Positions 48,301 to 61,110 of a stretch of 64,000 nt of DNA are shown here, in pieces; position 1 is the first letter of the stretch, and each line of letters begins with the position of its first letter. A program made the position numbers and the translations under genes. This DNA is from Osmia lignaria lignaria (taxonomy: Eukaryota > Arthropoda > Insecta > Hymenoptera > Megachilidae). The notes below the pieces were generated by a model. That model searched no databases and was not told where the DNA came from. It saw only the letters and a list, made by a program, of their open reading frames with translations. The stretch lies in contig NC_135040.1 of NCBI RefSeq assembly GCF_051020975.1, positions 6,627,501-6,691,500 of the forward strand, written 5' to 3'.

Positions 48301-51300
48301 ACGGCGTGGCGAAAGGGGAGGAAACTATTGGAATCTGCCGGTGTAGAAGATCGTGGCACGACCGTGGCCAGGGAATATTTACAGCGGGGAAGATCCAAAA
48401 ATCACGGCGGGAGTATAATGGCACTGCGAGTCCCGCCGCGCCGTGCCGGAGATCTCACCCGCTTATCGTCGGATCGCGGGGCGAATTTTTGCGCGAAACA
48501 CGTGTTAAAACATGCGCGAACACTCGCGTTGATCGCTCGGCAAATCGCGTCTGGAACCGGTACGAAACTCGTTGGAAGGGCCATGCGAAAGAGTCGGAGA
48601 AGTCACGGTAATAGCCTGTTGTTCCGTTCTCGTGTAATTGCCGCGCTTATGAGAGTTAGGACAAACGATACGGGATGTTCTTTTAAAGTTTCGTCTGACG
48701 TTTTATTCTATCGTGGTTAAGCGATACGTACCCTGCCGTCCATAAGTCACCGGATACACTTCAAAATAAAATACTCTTTTTAAAATTGGATCAAATTGAG
48801 TTGAAATTTTTTGAGAAGCTATAAAAATTAATACACTAGATGACGTGCTTTTGTCGTTTTAATAAAATTACAGTTTTTATAATTCATTTTTTTCATTCAT
48901 TTTTCAACAATTAAACTGAAATTATTTTTACATTAATTAGAATTTTATTAATCGTCCAATTGACCGTTCGCGATGTACATTTCGAATGGGAAAGGAAATT
49001 TTTGCCGTACTAATGTAACGGAACAGGGAAGTTCGCGTTACCATAATTCAAAGGCCGGCAATCCCGATCTCTGGCTGCGTCGCTTTATCATCGCCGCGTA
49101 ACTCCATTTATTTCGCGCCGCGTTTTTTAATTCCGTTTCGTGTTGCAACGGTTATTTTTGCGGCTGCCTGGCATTCAGTGGCTCGCTGCTACAGACACGT
49201 CGTAAAATACATGCGTGTCGCCGTTTCAAGTGAACTCGAGCATACAGAATCCATAAAAGTGACGAAGACACAGATTGCCAGACGGATACGTATTACCTGG
49301 ACGATGTAACGCGTCGTTTCTCTTTTTCACCACAATTTTCACGTTTTTTTTCCCCCTTCCCACCTACAATTTATCCACTGTAATCACCGTCGAGTCTCTA
49401 CATCAATTATATAACTGTTCCAACCAAAGTTTTTTTTTCTCCTCTCGAGTACTCGTTCATCCTCCATTAACCGTGCAAAAATTTTCATGAATTCGTCCCG
49501 GTTTACCTTCATTTTTACACGCAATTTCGAATTAACTCGTTGAATAATTCACGCATCGTAAAATGTAACGATTCAGATGGAATTAATTTATACTCCGCAC
49601 CTGTACAAATATTTTCTACGACAGAATTTTGATCATTTTATTGCCACGAGGAGGGATTATGGGTAGGCAAAAGTATACGATCGCAAGCTCGATGAAGAGT
49701 AGGTTGTTAGGTGTATAACCTACTGGCTATAATTCATGGCGGGTCGCGAATTATGGAGTGGTTGCAACAGAGTGCACGAGGTTGGACGAGGAGGTGCGCT
49801 TGCACCTGGAAAACGAGGACCAGGTCGTTCGAGATTTAGCCAGGATCATTTCTCATCGGGGTACTTAGCGAGTCGAGGAAATATTGTCCGACGTTTGCGA
49901 CTGCTTTATTAGTCGAAAACAAAATGTAAAAGAATATTAAGATCAAATTGATGGGATTTTTCAATTTAATCACGTGAAAAGGATCGAAGTAGAAGCATGT
50001 ACCTTTAATTTTATGGACGATTCGTGCGAATGGTTTTTCATTGAAAACTAGATCGACGTTAAAGGGCAGGGATACAAGGTGTCGCGTTTCTTTGGACCCG
50101 TCGAGATAGTTGCCGCGGAATCACGCGAGCGCTAATTGAAAACGAAGGATGTATCCCGGGTATCCGCTCGGGTCCGGGTCGGGTCCGGCACGGTCGCGCA
50201 CGTGGGCGTGCGTAACGAAGCGAGATGGTCGCAGCTGCAAGAAATTCGCGCCGTAATTCACGCCTCGCGGTGCCGCGACATCCGTCCACGGTGACCGCAT
50301 TCGTTCACGTCGAACTGGCCGCGTGGTTTTCGCCTTTTTCGAACCGGTCGCTACCCCGATCGCTCGGCTAATAGTCTAATTAGTCGCGGCTCGCGTACCC
50401 TTATAAAGAATACCTCTTCAAGGTGGTCCGCAACGAAACTTTAACCGATGATGCATTACGCGGAGACGTGCCACTCGTATCCCGATCGGGAACCCGTCCC
50501 GTTTGCCGCTTTTCTCCTCGTTTAAACCATTTACCGGCCGCTAATTGGAACTCGATGGAATTTGCTCGACCTGAGAGCAAACACCTTTACCAGGTAATTT
50601 TAATCTATTAAATTACGAAATTTTCCGATTAACGGTGAAGAAAAATATTTTAAGCCCTAGATAAATTGACTCGCAGTTTATTAATTTGGACGTTCGATTC
50701 CGTGTTTGCAAGAAAGGTATCGTAACTACACCTGTTACCCTTCTCCCCCGTGCAGAATATAAAACCGGCAAGTTGCCGCCTCGTGGACCCTCGGAACGCG
50801 TGGTTGCCGATCAGGGAAGAGCTATTTTTCTTCCTCCAACGGACTTACTAATTAACGTGACCGGGCCATCAATTTCAAATCGATCAGGCTTTTTTCTCCT
50901 GGAAAGTGATTCTCGAGGAGGTTATCGCACGCGTCGAGCATGCAGCTTCTGTTTTCGTGCGACAATCGTGAAGAAATTCGTTCGTGCTTCCTCTCTAATT
51001 CGTGGTCGGTGCGCGACCAAGTTGCAGGCAAAAACACGAACGACTCGTTCGTTTGAACGAAGGATCGACCGAACGGTGTTTTGTAACTTTGCTCGTTCGA
51101 TCATCGAAGCTGTCCCGAGTGGATCGTCGAATACATTGTAAATGACGCGGCACAAAATAATGTCGATAAATCAGACCGTGCTTAACCCTGTATGATTTCA
51201 ATTTAATCAAATGACTTGCTACTCTTGCTGCCTCTCCTGTTCCTCCCTTGTTCACTTGCACAAAAGAAACCCGCGAAATTATCCGTCGCGAATATCTAGC

Positions 51301-54300
51301 CGTTTGTGCTTCTATGTTCATGATTCTCCTGTTGATCGACGTAAAAACTCGTTGTGTTCATTCATGAGAAGGTTTCATAAAGATATTGTGAGGGCACTGT
51401 TCGGAGGATTTATAGCATCTATTCATTGTCAAGAATGAATCTTAGAATTTATAGAATTTTTGTTAAATAGTGTGGGAAGATGAATAAAAATTTTTGGAAG
51501 GGAGATTTTAAAGAGAATTTAACAATTGCAGAAATTTTTCGACGGCTCCGCGTGTTTTTGGCAAAAGAAGGGGAGTATCATGAGCTAACGGGGCAGCCGG
51601 TGCTTATTTAAAATAGGCTTATGACTGTTACACCGGTGGGTGCAGGATGCCGAGTAATTTGCCAGTAAACCGAGGCCCCGGGCAACTCTTAAGTCGGCCG
51701 ACGGTCTGATCATTATTATCTCCGTGGTAAAGAAATCTCTCGACCGCAACATTGCTGTAGGCGAACTCCTCGTTTCCGACCTACACGCTTGTAAAGCTGA
51801 ACAGGCCTGTTTCGTTATCGACATCATCAACTTTTGTCTAGGACCCTGGAACGCTCGCTGTACAACGTGTTTTGTTCTTACACATTCCGGTCTCTCGACA
51901 AAATTAGCCGAAACTTTCTAATTACCAATTTCCTTCAAAATTCTAACACTCATTCCCAGCACCGTGAAACAGGTTTCCCTCGATATTCTTTTGTTTTCGA
52001 GGAGATTTCTGGCGACGCCAAATCCGGCAAAAATCAAACAGACACACGGAGGCTTAGAGATGGTCCGCGTTGGATGGCAGGTCCAGGGGGACACGCGACA
52101 CTTTGGGTGGCCGTTCGCTCATCCAGCGGATAATGGATTCCAGGGCTACACCTTGGCATCAGTTATTTTAATCCGACGATTAAAAATGTCAGACACATGT
52201 TCGTGAACGGCGCGATCCCGTGCTATGTAGCCTGTGCAACTTTCGGGGATTATGTCCCCTGTGAGCGAACAGGCAGACGACCACGTCCAGCCACGGAAAG
52301 TTTCACGACTCCGTGGCCAGAAGATTGCTTGAAAATTTTCTTTCTCCGTTTCTCTTCACCGCGAAAACAACACGAAACTTCCTTTCGATCAAGGTTCCTC
52401 TTATCCTTGCTTTTTATTCCTTCTATAATATCTTAATGTATTTTTAGAAAAATATTTTCCTTTCGATGCGATCGTTAATAAATATTCGAAAATACAGGGA
52501 AGGTTTAAGGTGCACAGGTGTGCTAACGCGTGGGCCGGCAAGAGGCGTCTCGCGGAGGCGGAGACGAGGGAAGCGAAGAACCGACAACACGCACACGAAC
52601 GTACCCCGTGAAACGAGGGTGAGATACGAAGCGGCCATCGAGGTGGCGTTATTTCCAACACTCGTTTCGCTTGGTGCTCTTCGTCGACAGGAAGTCTGTC
52701 TGATAGCCGGCCGTCGAACGATACCATCGACAGCTCGTACCAGCGTTTTGTACGACACGTAAATACAATTCCGTCGGCAACGAACGATGCGTCCGATAGA
52801 TTTTCATATTCGCTCTAGTTTCGTTTCTCGATCGCTATCTTGAAAATAAATACTGTTACTCGTCATGTCTCCCTTTCCGAGCTCCGCGAACAAGCGGGAA
52901 CATCGAGGTCGACAGCAACGAGGGTCCATTATAAACTCGGAGGCGAGTAGACGCGGTGGAAGGCGTCGAGGTGATGCTGCGTCCCGCTGCGTCGGGGCGG
53001 ATTGTCGCGCGTGTTTAACACGCCAGTTTTCATGCGTGTCGCGCACACGATTCACACCTGTCCGCCGGCAAGTGGACTGTGTATAGGAAAGTGTCGCTAA
53101 CTAACTTGGCCCCGCTTCGAAATTCCTTCCATCTGTATCTGTAGCCGGTCTATCGAGGAATAACGGTTCGACGAGCACCGGGCCTTATTTCACAAGAGCG
53201 CCGCTTCTTTTATGCTTTTATTGAACCTCCTAGCAACATCCCGCGTAGGACAAGCTTTTCGAGCGGAAATTTGCGAGGGAACAATTAAAAAAAAAGAAGA
53301 AGAGAATTTGCTAAATATACATATAGCAAAGCCAAATGTAGAACGAGGTAAAAGGGAAAAAGCGACGGGGTAGTTGTTGAAGGAGGCTAATTTTTGACGC
53401 ATTTATGGTCGCTACGGCGGCTTTGGCCAAAGAGAAGGAACGAAGCTTTGGCAAGAGCGGTCTGTCTGTTGTAGTACCCTCTACAGAGGAAAAGTGTGCT
53501 CACGGTAAACGTCCGAGTGGTTTCTTGGAAGTAAGAACACGGCTACCAGCTTGCAAAATAGGCATTCGTCGACACTAGCCACCGTTTACCTTTACTCTCT
53601 ATTTGTACTTATTTCCACGCGGCGAAAGTTCCTCCGCGACGTTGAAATCGAGTCTAACTACCTCCGTCGTTGTCGTGAATATTTATTTTAACGCTCTAAA
53701 ACACCTGTGTCTCTGTCGGCCGCCGCGAACCAACAGCTCCTAATTTAGAAACGGTCGTTAATTTCTTCGCTGGTAATGGGACGGAGGATGGTTGTAACGT
53801 GGGCCAACGTGTAACGATATCTGGTGAAAACTTTAGTAAGAACACTAGGCGTAACTGTGTAAGAATCGTGTGTTATAATATTTTCGAGAATTATCAAGGT
53901 ATATGATCAGGATACGAGGAAAGGTAGGGAAGGGTCTGGAAGGTCGAGCAGGGAGTAGAAATCCTTACCCGACCTTCCGGATCCGTGGACAGCTCGTGGT
54001 TATCGAGCAGTGCGTGCGGAATACCTTGAAGGTACGAGAGAAAAGTGCAAGGAACATGGCCGCCGACTATAGGGGTTTACCTGGAACACTCGTGCACACA
54101 CAGGTAGATGGTGTACACAGGTCTACACACGGTCAATTGCCCGCCAGGGCAACCTCCGACACAAGGTACCGCCCTCCGGAAGTAGCAAGGCACTGCCTCA
54201 CCCTTTACTTTCTGCCCCCCTTTCGTTCGCGTTCACCAGCAACAGACGGCCTACCACGGTACACATCTATCAATGACAAATGTTCTCGCGTGACCGTGCC

Positions 54301-55100
54301 ACGCTGCCGTAATGAATATCAGCCACGATTCCCAAGGTGCCAACCGCGTTTCACCGACGTAATTACGCTCCGTGGCTCGGCTACCGGTTAAAAGATCAAC
54401 GTTTAACGGCTAATGGCTCGGCAGAGATCGAGTCGACTCAGCCAGCCGTGCCCGGTACGATAATGATCTTCTTTTCGGTCTCCGCGTGTAGATCCTGTTC
54501 GATTCCCTCGACTACAAGCGATCTAGCCGTCAGATTTTTCTTTTTTATCCTCTCATCACGAACGCAATTTCGTTCAATCGAACGGAGAAATAGAACGAAA
54601 TGGATCTTAATTGCTCGACGATATGTTGGAGATAAGTTTGGAGCTCGTGGGGTTAAAGTACAGTTTTCTTTTTAATTTATCAAATGAAATATAAGAATTT
54701 TCTGAAATGTTAATTTATACAATTTCAAGACGATTAGCTTGAATTTTTATCGACCCAATGGGCCTGAGAAAAATGAAAGTAAATACATAGGAGGGAACAA
54801 TGGTAATCGCTGGTGATTATCTAGCACGCTCGGCAAAGTGCTAACAGTACTTCGTGATCTATAATTTCTTCAGCAATTATCGTGATCGATTACGGTCACG
54901 ATATATCCAAGATTAATCGCGGAAAACGTAAGCGTAACTGGCTGGTAGCACGTACTTCGCCGAAAGTCAAGCCGGAAAATTACACGTTCGTATACCGTTT
55001 TCCATTTTCGCTTGGAAAATAAAACGGTACCGTCCATAAATACGTTCCATAGGAATTTGACAAACAACAGAGCGACGCCTGGCGAGCCTCGGCTATATTT
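45320..55100. other. Long stretch without a supported gene
   Basis: Nearly 10 kb of GC-richer sequence. Many ORFs of 60-160 codons overlap on opposite strands with no recognised domain; the longest, plus 53903-54391, has unbiased random-looking composition. A TATATATA lies near 47791 (plus), and AGTAGGTT/AACCTACT near 49698-49724 form an 8-bp hairpin arm pair. Neither is tied to a gene. Confidence 0.4.
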
Positions 55101-55133
55101 GCCGGTTAATCGAAATTAAAATTCAGTTAGAGC

Positions 55134-55172
55134 CACTCGCTCTACTCGCTTTACTCGCTTCGCTCTGCGGCC
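55134..55172. repeat. Short ACTCGCTTT tandem repeat
   Basis: About three to four degenerate copies of ACTCGCTTT (variants with CT and CG endings). Unremarkable apart from its location in GC-rich DNA. Confidence 0.6.
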
Positions 55173-58100
55173 GGGCGTATCCAATTAAAAAAATGAAGTG
55201 CTTTTTCATATTCATCTCTGGCGGGTTCCGTCTCTCCTCCTCGTTCCTCCCATTTGTTCGTAAATAATAATTAAAAAATACTCGTCCACGGTTTCCCGAG
55301 CCGCTCGTTCGCTCCGGCGCTGATATCAGTCAAAAGCAGAAAGAAAGAGCGTGCCGCCGCTCGAATATCCACATTTCCATCGCTTTTTCCATCTCCCCCG
55401 TACCCACCCTCCCTCACCCTCTCTGCTTTCAAACAAACCTACCTTCTCTCGTCATTCTCCTCTTTTGCATTCGGGACAGCTCGCGCTCGCGACGAATTTG
55501 CAAGCTTTTAATATAAACGCGACGCGTACACCGTCGAATCCGAGATTGTTGTTCCCGTCTCTCGGTCCTCTTTCCCTTTCCCTTCCTCGTCTATCCACCT
55601 TTATACCACTCGCCAGTTTCTCGTCACTCCCTTTTATGAATAAATCCGGCGCGAGTCGTTTTCACCTGCAATCGTCGCGGGTAACGCGATATCCTGTCTC
55701 GCGACGAAACGATTTTACGCGACGCAACGACGCCCGATTTTATATTCCCTTACCCGTTTTCCACCATTTTATTCGCATTATAGATTATAGCCTTTAGCCG
55801 CGACGCGACGATCGTGTTTCTTCTTTCGAGGGACAAGCTGACACTCTTAACCCTTCCTCGAGCTCACGGCTATCCGCTCGCATTCCGGCTGTCCGTCAGC
55901 GCGTAATTGAACGAGCCCGTGTTTCGTTCGATGCGACTTTAATGCCTGGATTTATTAGCCTCTCGATGGTTATCGCTCGTCGGATGGAAGCAAGCGTTGC
56001 CGTTGTAAGGGTGTTAAAAAATGGAAATCGTCTCGCATCCGAGCGAAACTTTTCGAGGAAGAAACGGTATAGGGAATTATGTACTTTTATTTTATACATC
56101 GCAACGCTTGGAGATTATTACAATGTTTCTGATAATATTACACGAGGGTTTTCTATCGAACAATCGCTAAAATTTCGAGCACCCCGATGATGTGGCTGAA
56201 TAAAAAGAAGAAAGAAGAGTGGATAAGCACGTGGGGGTGAAGAGGGGTCCGTTTGCCCCGTCGAGCTTTCTTTCGGCACGTGGCCCGGTCCGCCCATCCA
56301 GTTTGAGGGCCATCGAATCCGCGTGGCCGTTGCTCCTTTCGTACACCGTCGGTTTCGCTCATTAGAACGCCCCGTGGGCAAAATATGCCCGGGTTTCCGC
56401 TCGACGAGGCCGCGTACACATGTCGCGGACCGATCAATCTTGCCACGCCACCCTTGCTCCGACGTATTTTTCATTTATGCCCAGACGAAGAAGAAAAAGG
56501 TTGACAAATTGCCGACCGTTAAAACGAATCTCTGGCTTTGCTTCTGGATGAGACTTACACATTCAAAAACATTGTTACTTTGTCTCGCTAGTGGAGCTAA
56601 CTCCAGCAGTTCATCGAACTATTCTCGAAAAAAGAATAAAAAGAAGAAAAGAGGTAGAGGAGGAGAGACAACTACGAATTGCACTACAGAAAGCTGGCCG
56701 GGTCGAAAGGGGTCAGAACAATCGTCTGTTTCTCGCTATTCGAGGGAAGACTGCGGGCCGGAGCTAGAATCCGGCCAAAGTCTACGGGTCGAGGGGTTTA
56801 AGCGTGTGCCTTCTCTCGTTGGCACACGACATCTTTGCTCCGACTGCTCGTAAGCACCCTAAACAAAGGGATATTGAGAGAGACTCCGGAGTGAGATAGC
56901 GTTAAGAGGAAGGATAAGACTAGGGCGAAGCGTTGGTATGGCGAGAAGGAGGACGAAGGGTAGGAAAAGACGAGCGACCACCTTAGGATCGGGGTGACTC
57001 CGCCACAATGGTGCGTCGTCGGGAATCCAAGGGGTTTATTAAAGCCGCGGTTGGCGATACAGCTCACGTTCCCTGCTTTTCCACCGACCACCCTTATCCA
57101 CCCCCTCCTCCTCTCTCTCTGCACGTCCTTAGCTTTAGTAGATCTCATCCTTTCCTGCGAAACACGACGACCGTGGATACGCTTTTAAGCGAGGCTGTCC
57201 GAAGTCGGGTCACCTACGTCCTACATCTACTCGAAGTTTAGAGGATACCCCGCGTTCTTCGCTTTAAGCCTGATCCTCACCGACGAAGATGCTGACTAAA
57301 TTTGAATTCATAGCTCCGCTCGTGCCTGTTAGCATAATGCACCTCTCTTTCGTCAACGATCCAACTTCCGGCTCATTTTTTTCTAACGTTTCAGCTGATA
57401 AAATTATAATCTCTTAGAGTCTCGATAAATAAATAATTTTCCGTATAAAACGTCTACTTAATGGCTGCTACCGACGTACGCGTGTAAGAAGAAGACGCTG
57501 GGTAATCGACACCCTAGAAACACGTGTCACCCCGTGCCACGACCAACCAGAAGCGTATAGTCCGTTGAAAGAGAAGGTCTCCTCGATGAACGGTTCCTTT
57601 TCCCAAGCTATACGAGTCGTCCCGTCGACATGGAACGCGCATTAGCGACTGCATCCTCGCACCCCTCAACCATTCCCATGGATCCTGAGACGCTTCCCAC
57701 AGAAGAGATACGCGTTATGATGTACACGACATTGATTTGTCTTTTCGCTTGCGAGTAGAAAGAAATATCCGCAAAGTTCGAGTTGAAATAATTAATCTAA
57801 CCCTTTCGCTGGCTTTTGATTTTTCCTGGCAACTCGATGCTCATTCACAGTCTTCAAGAATCATCCCCGAAATTCTGCGCCACCGTCCAAAGGAGCGAAT
57901 TCTAGATGTACTTTTCTGATCCAAGAGGATCCCCTGTCCTTCTGTCGGACCGAGTGCTCCTTCAGCTTCGCGACATCGAGTGGTCGGTTTCTTTGAAATA
58001 AGAATACCATTCCTCCCGGATCCTCCTTCTCAAGGATCGTGTCTTTATTAAAGGATCCTAAACGGCCTATTTCGTGGTCGTCCAACTTCTCCTAACTCTT

Positions 58101-59058
58101 CCTTCCGGGTCAGTTAAGACCACGGCGAACGGCTGCAACACCGGTGAACCGGCTCGTTCCAACTTTTTATCGCCGCTTCATTGGTTCAGCGTCGGCATAA
58201 TTAACGATATTCGGTACGAGAGCCTCGGCTTTATGCTCCTTCGCCAACTCTACGAGGATGAAACTTTCCAGGAAGCAGTTTATCCCGCGAATGGAACGGG
58301 AAGCCTCCTCGAACGAGCTCGCGTACCGATTTTCAGACCGGCTCCAGTTAAGTAGCATGGAAATACCAGCGATAAATAATAAGTGGCTCGCGTGAAAATC
58401 GAAAGCAAAAATCTCAATTGTTGTTTCGTTTCAATTCCAGCCAGAAAAGATCATCGAAATGGTCTACTATCAACCAGGTTATTCGGTGTCAAATACTTTA
58501 GATTATTTTGCATCTTTCGAAATTCTCAGGAAACAAAATTAATTTGCCTGTCGACGTAATTGTAAATAGATAATTTGTAAAACGAATAACAAAAATTTTG
58601 TTAAATTAACGACTCTTGTGGATTAATTTATACCTCGCTCTTATAAAATTCGTGTAATCGTAATTAATCGTTAGATTCGAGGAGAATTGCCAAGCATAGC
58701 GTGAAAATTAGAAAATTCATATCCCTTCATCCGACTACAATGACCGACATTACAAGGAATTTATTTCGCTCGTCAGAGCCTCGCGATCTTTGCGAGAGGA
58801 AAGCTACGGATCGCAATCGAGCAGGCTGAAAGTAATTGCGGAAGCGAGCTGTTTGAATATCGTTACTGCGATTTATATTAAGCCGTCGTCGTGCCGGAGT
58901 CCATTGTGTTCCCGCCTCGAAAACGTCTATCGTACCTTCTCCTTCTGATCTTTGCCCTCCTCGTTCTGTCCTCGCCGATCCGAGCGAAAATCGCACAGGT
59001 ACGCGTGTCAAATGATAATGACACTGAACAAGATGTAAAAACATTTCTAATTGCACAG

Positions 59059-59094
59059 TTAATCCTTTGGTAACTGAGACATTGGAAGGGTTAA
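59059..59094. mobile_element. 36-bp TTAA-bounded inverted element
   Basis: TTAATCCTTTGG (from 59059) faces GGAAGGGTTAA (ending 59094). TTAA is intact on both sides and the CCTT ends are inverted with mismatches. Too short to be autonomous; it may be a tiny piggyBac-type MITE or a chance hairpin. Confidence 0.35.
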
Positions 59095-60689
59095 ACAAAG
59101 AAAGTTTGCAAAAATGAAATCGTTAAGAAGAAAATAAAAGTTCGTCGAATGAAAAACACGTGTCGAAGCGAGGTAGAAATTTTCAATAAGCTTCTATAGA
59201 AACAGGCTGTATAACTGTTCCTAATACAAGCTGTATATCCCTGTCTCGTTTCCTCGAGGTTCGCCGGAAGTTGCATTAGCGTCTCGTGGCTGAAAGCAGC
59301 GGGAGGGGGAAACGGTGGTGGTATGCTTCCTGGACAAAGTAACCGCGCCATTGTCGCAACAAGCCACCCCCTTCACCCTTACGCTCCTTTCTCCCCGTTT
59401 CACACCCCTCGACCAAGCACGCGTCCATTGTATTCGCATCGTGTTAACTTATTTGCGCGATACACGAGGTGATTCTGCTTAGAAACGCGTTCAACATTCA
59501 TCGCTACCAATCACTTTCATCCCTTATTTTGTTTTCTCTTTCTAGTAGCTTATTTTACAAATAACAATGAAATGTTAGTATAACAATACAGAGGGATGAT
59601 TCCGTAATCTACGGCGCCATTCAAGCGGTTAAAAAAGCCGCTACGCGAATATAGAAGTTATTTTTTATTCAAAGCATTAAATTTTCGATGTTCGAAATGC
59701 CGATGTTCGATCGCGAAAGTTATATTCGACAGACAAATAAAAGCTTAATTACAAAGGACAATGAATAATGCACAGAACTTTGTGCCATCGGATAGAGTTA
59801 ATGTACAGTAATTTCGTCGATGTATATCTATGAAATGGTATGAAAGATTTCTAAATTAAGTTACAAAAATGAACGGGGCAGTATTTCATGTTCTTTAAGA
59901 AACAAAGTTAATTGAATTCGTGGTACAACGTCTGCAATTTGTCGTCAGTGCCAAAGGCTACAAGAGAAAATATTAATACGTTAAATTATACGTTACAATT
60001 TTATGAATAACTATAGATTGTTAGTGTCTCATGATGCAGAGAGTGAAAAGGGAGAAAAAGAAATTGAAATTACTCGGACGGTATAAATTTCGATGTTATA
60101 AAAGGTGGATGCGCACCTGGCCACGTCACGCTCGCGTTCGATCCGAGCGTTGCCCATGAAATGGGTAGGGATGGATATATTTATTGCTTAATTCGCGCTT
60201 CTTTGTTTCATAAAAGTGAGAAACAGCTTTAATAACTGGCTACGATGGGAATATAATGAGGGGTTGCTCGAACACCGGAGATGCTTCAGCGAAGCTAAAG
60301 AAAGCGCCATCTTATAACCCGTTTCGGTTTCACGAAATTGCCGGACCAGCGGTTCTTTTTATATCAAGAATACTTAAGTGGTCGATTATAATTCAATAGC
60401 GCCGCTTTCTGGAACGGAATACTAATTCGCGTCAGATAGAAATTCGTTCCACCGATGTACCTCGAATCTCGATTAATTATCACCGTACATCTGAACAAGG
60501 TAAAACAACCAAAACAGTGATTCCGCAGAATAATTGCAAGTTTCGGTAACTAATAAAAACGTTAAGAATCGATCGAAAATGTCCCGAATAGTCGCCAATT
60601 CCTGCTGTACCAGGAATCTTTATTTCTCCCCGATTCCTACATAATTTCGACAGATACTTAATCGCAAGGGAAAATCGACGACGAGGTGG

Positions 60690-61110
60690 TTCGTTTCCAA
60701 AGGACGGAACGAGTGTGAGGAGGGAGGACGGCTGGATGCGGATGGGTGACGCGCGAAGGAAGAGGGTGAGAAAGAAGAGGAAGCGGCATCGGGGCGATTG
60801 TTCGAGGCGTGGAAGCGCGCCTTAGATGCGACAATTGAGGTTCCAGACTGTGAACCTGCAATCAATGCTTCGTCGCCGTGGCGTGGAAAGAGAGCCAGCA
60901 AAGGAGGAGGAGGAGGAATAGAAGAAGGGAGTAAAACGAAGGATAGAGGAAGAAAGCAGAAAACGATGCTGTTCGAAAGAGAGAGATAGAGAGGTTGAGT
61001 AAAAGAGGAGGGAGAGAATGCGGAGGGTGTGAAGACTGGCGGAAAGGGCTGGCTTTGTCTGGCTGTGAAAGCTCCCGGAGGGTGTCCCAGAGAGGGAGGG
61101 TTTCCTCGAG
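60690..61110 (+). repeat. Purine-rich tract
   Basis: Long GGA/GAA/GAG-rich plus strand with interruptions. The 255-codon minus-strand ORF across it (60620-61387) reads as Ser/Pro/Phe/Leu low complexity and is taken as a by-product of strand skew, not as a gene. Confidence 0.55.

Larger units (their letters stand above)
55101..60600. other. GC-richer stretch with pyrimidine-rich parts
   Basis: Pyrimidine-rich plus-strand sequence at about 55370-55640 gives a 148-codon Ser/Pro/Leu/Phe ORF that I reject. ORFs at 56323-56853 and 58074-58355 have no domain. A signal-peptide-like reading followed by a donor lies at 58882-58998 (see findings). From about 59.5 to 60.6 kb the DNA is AT-richer and looks non-coding. 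Confidence 0.4.

Noticed and set aside
56323..56853. 176-codon plus-strand ORF with Lys/Ser runs
   Set aside because: Overlapped by minus-strand ORFs of about 100 codons, contains purine-tract runs and shows no recognised motif.
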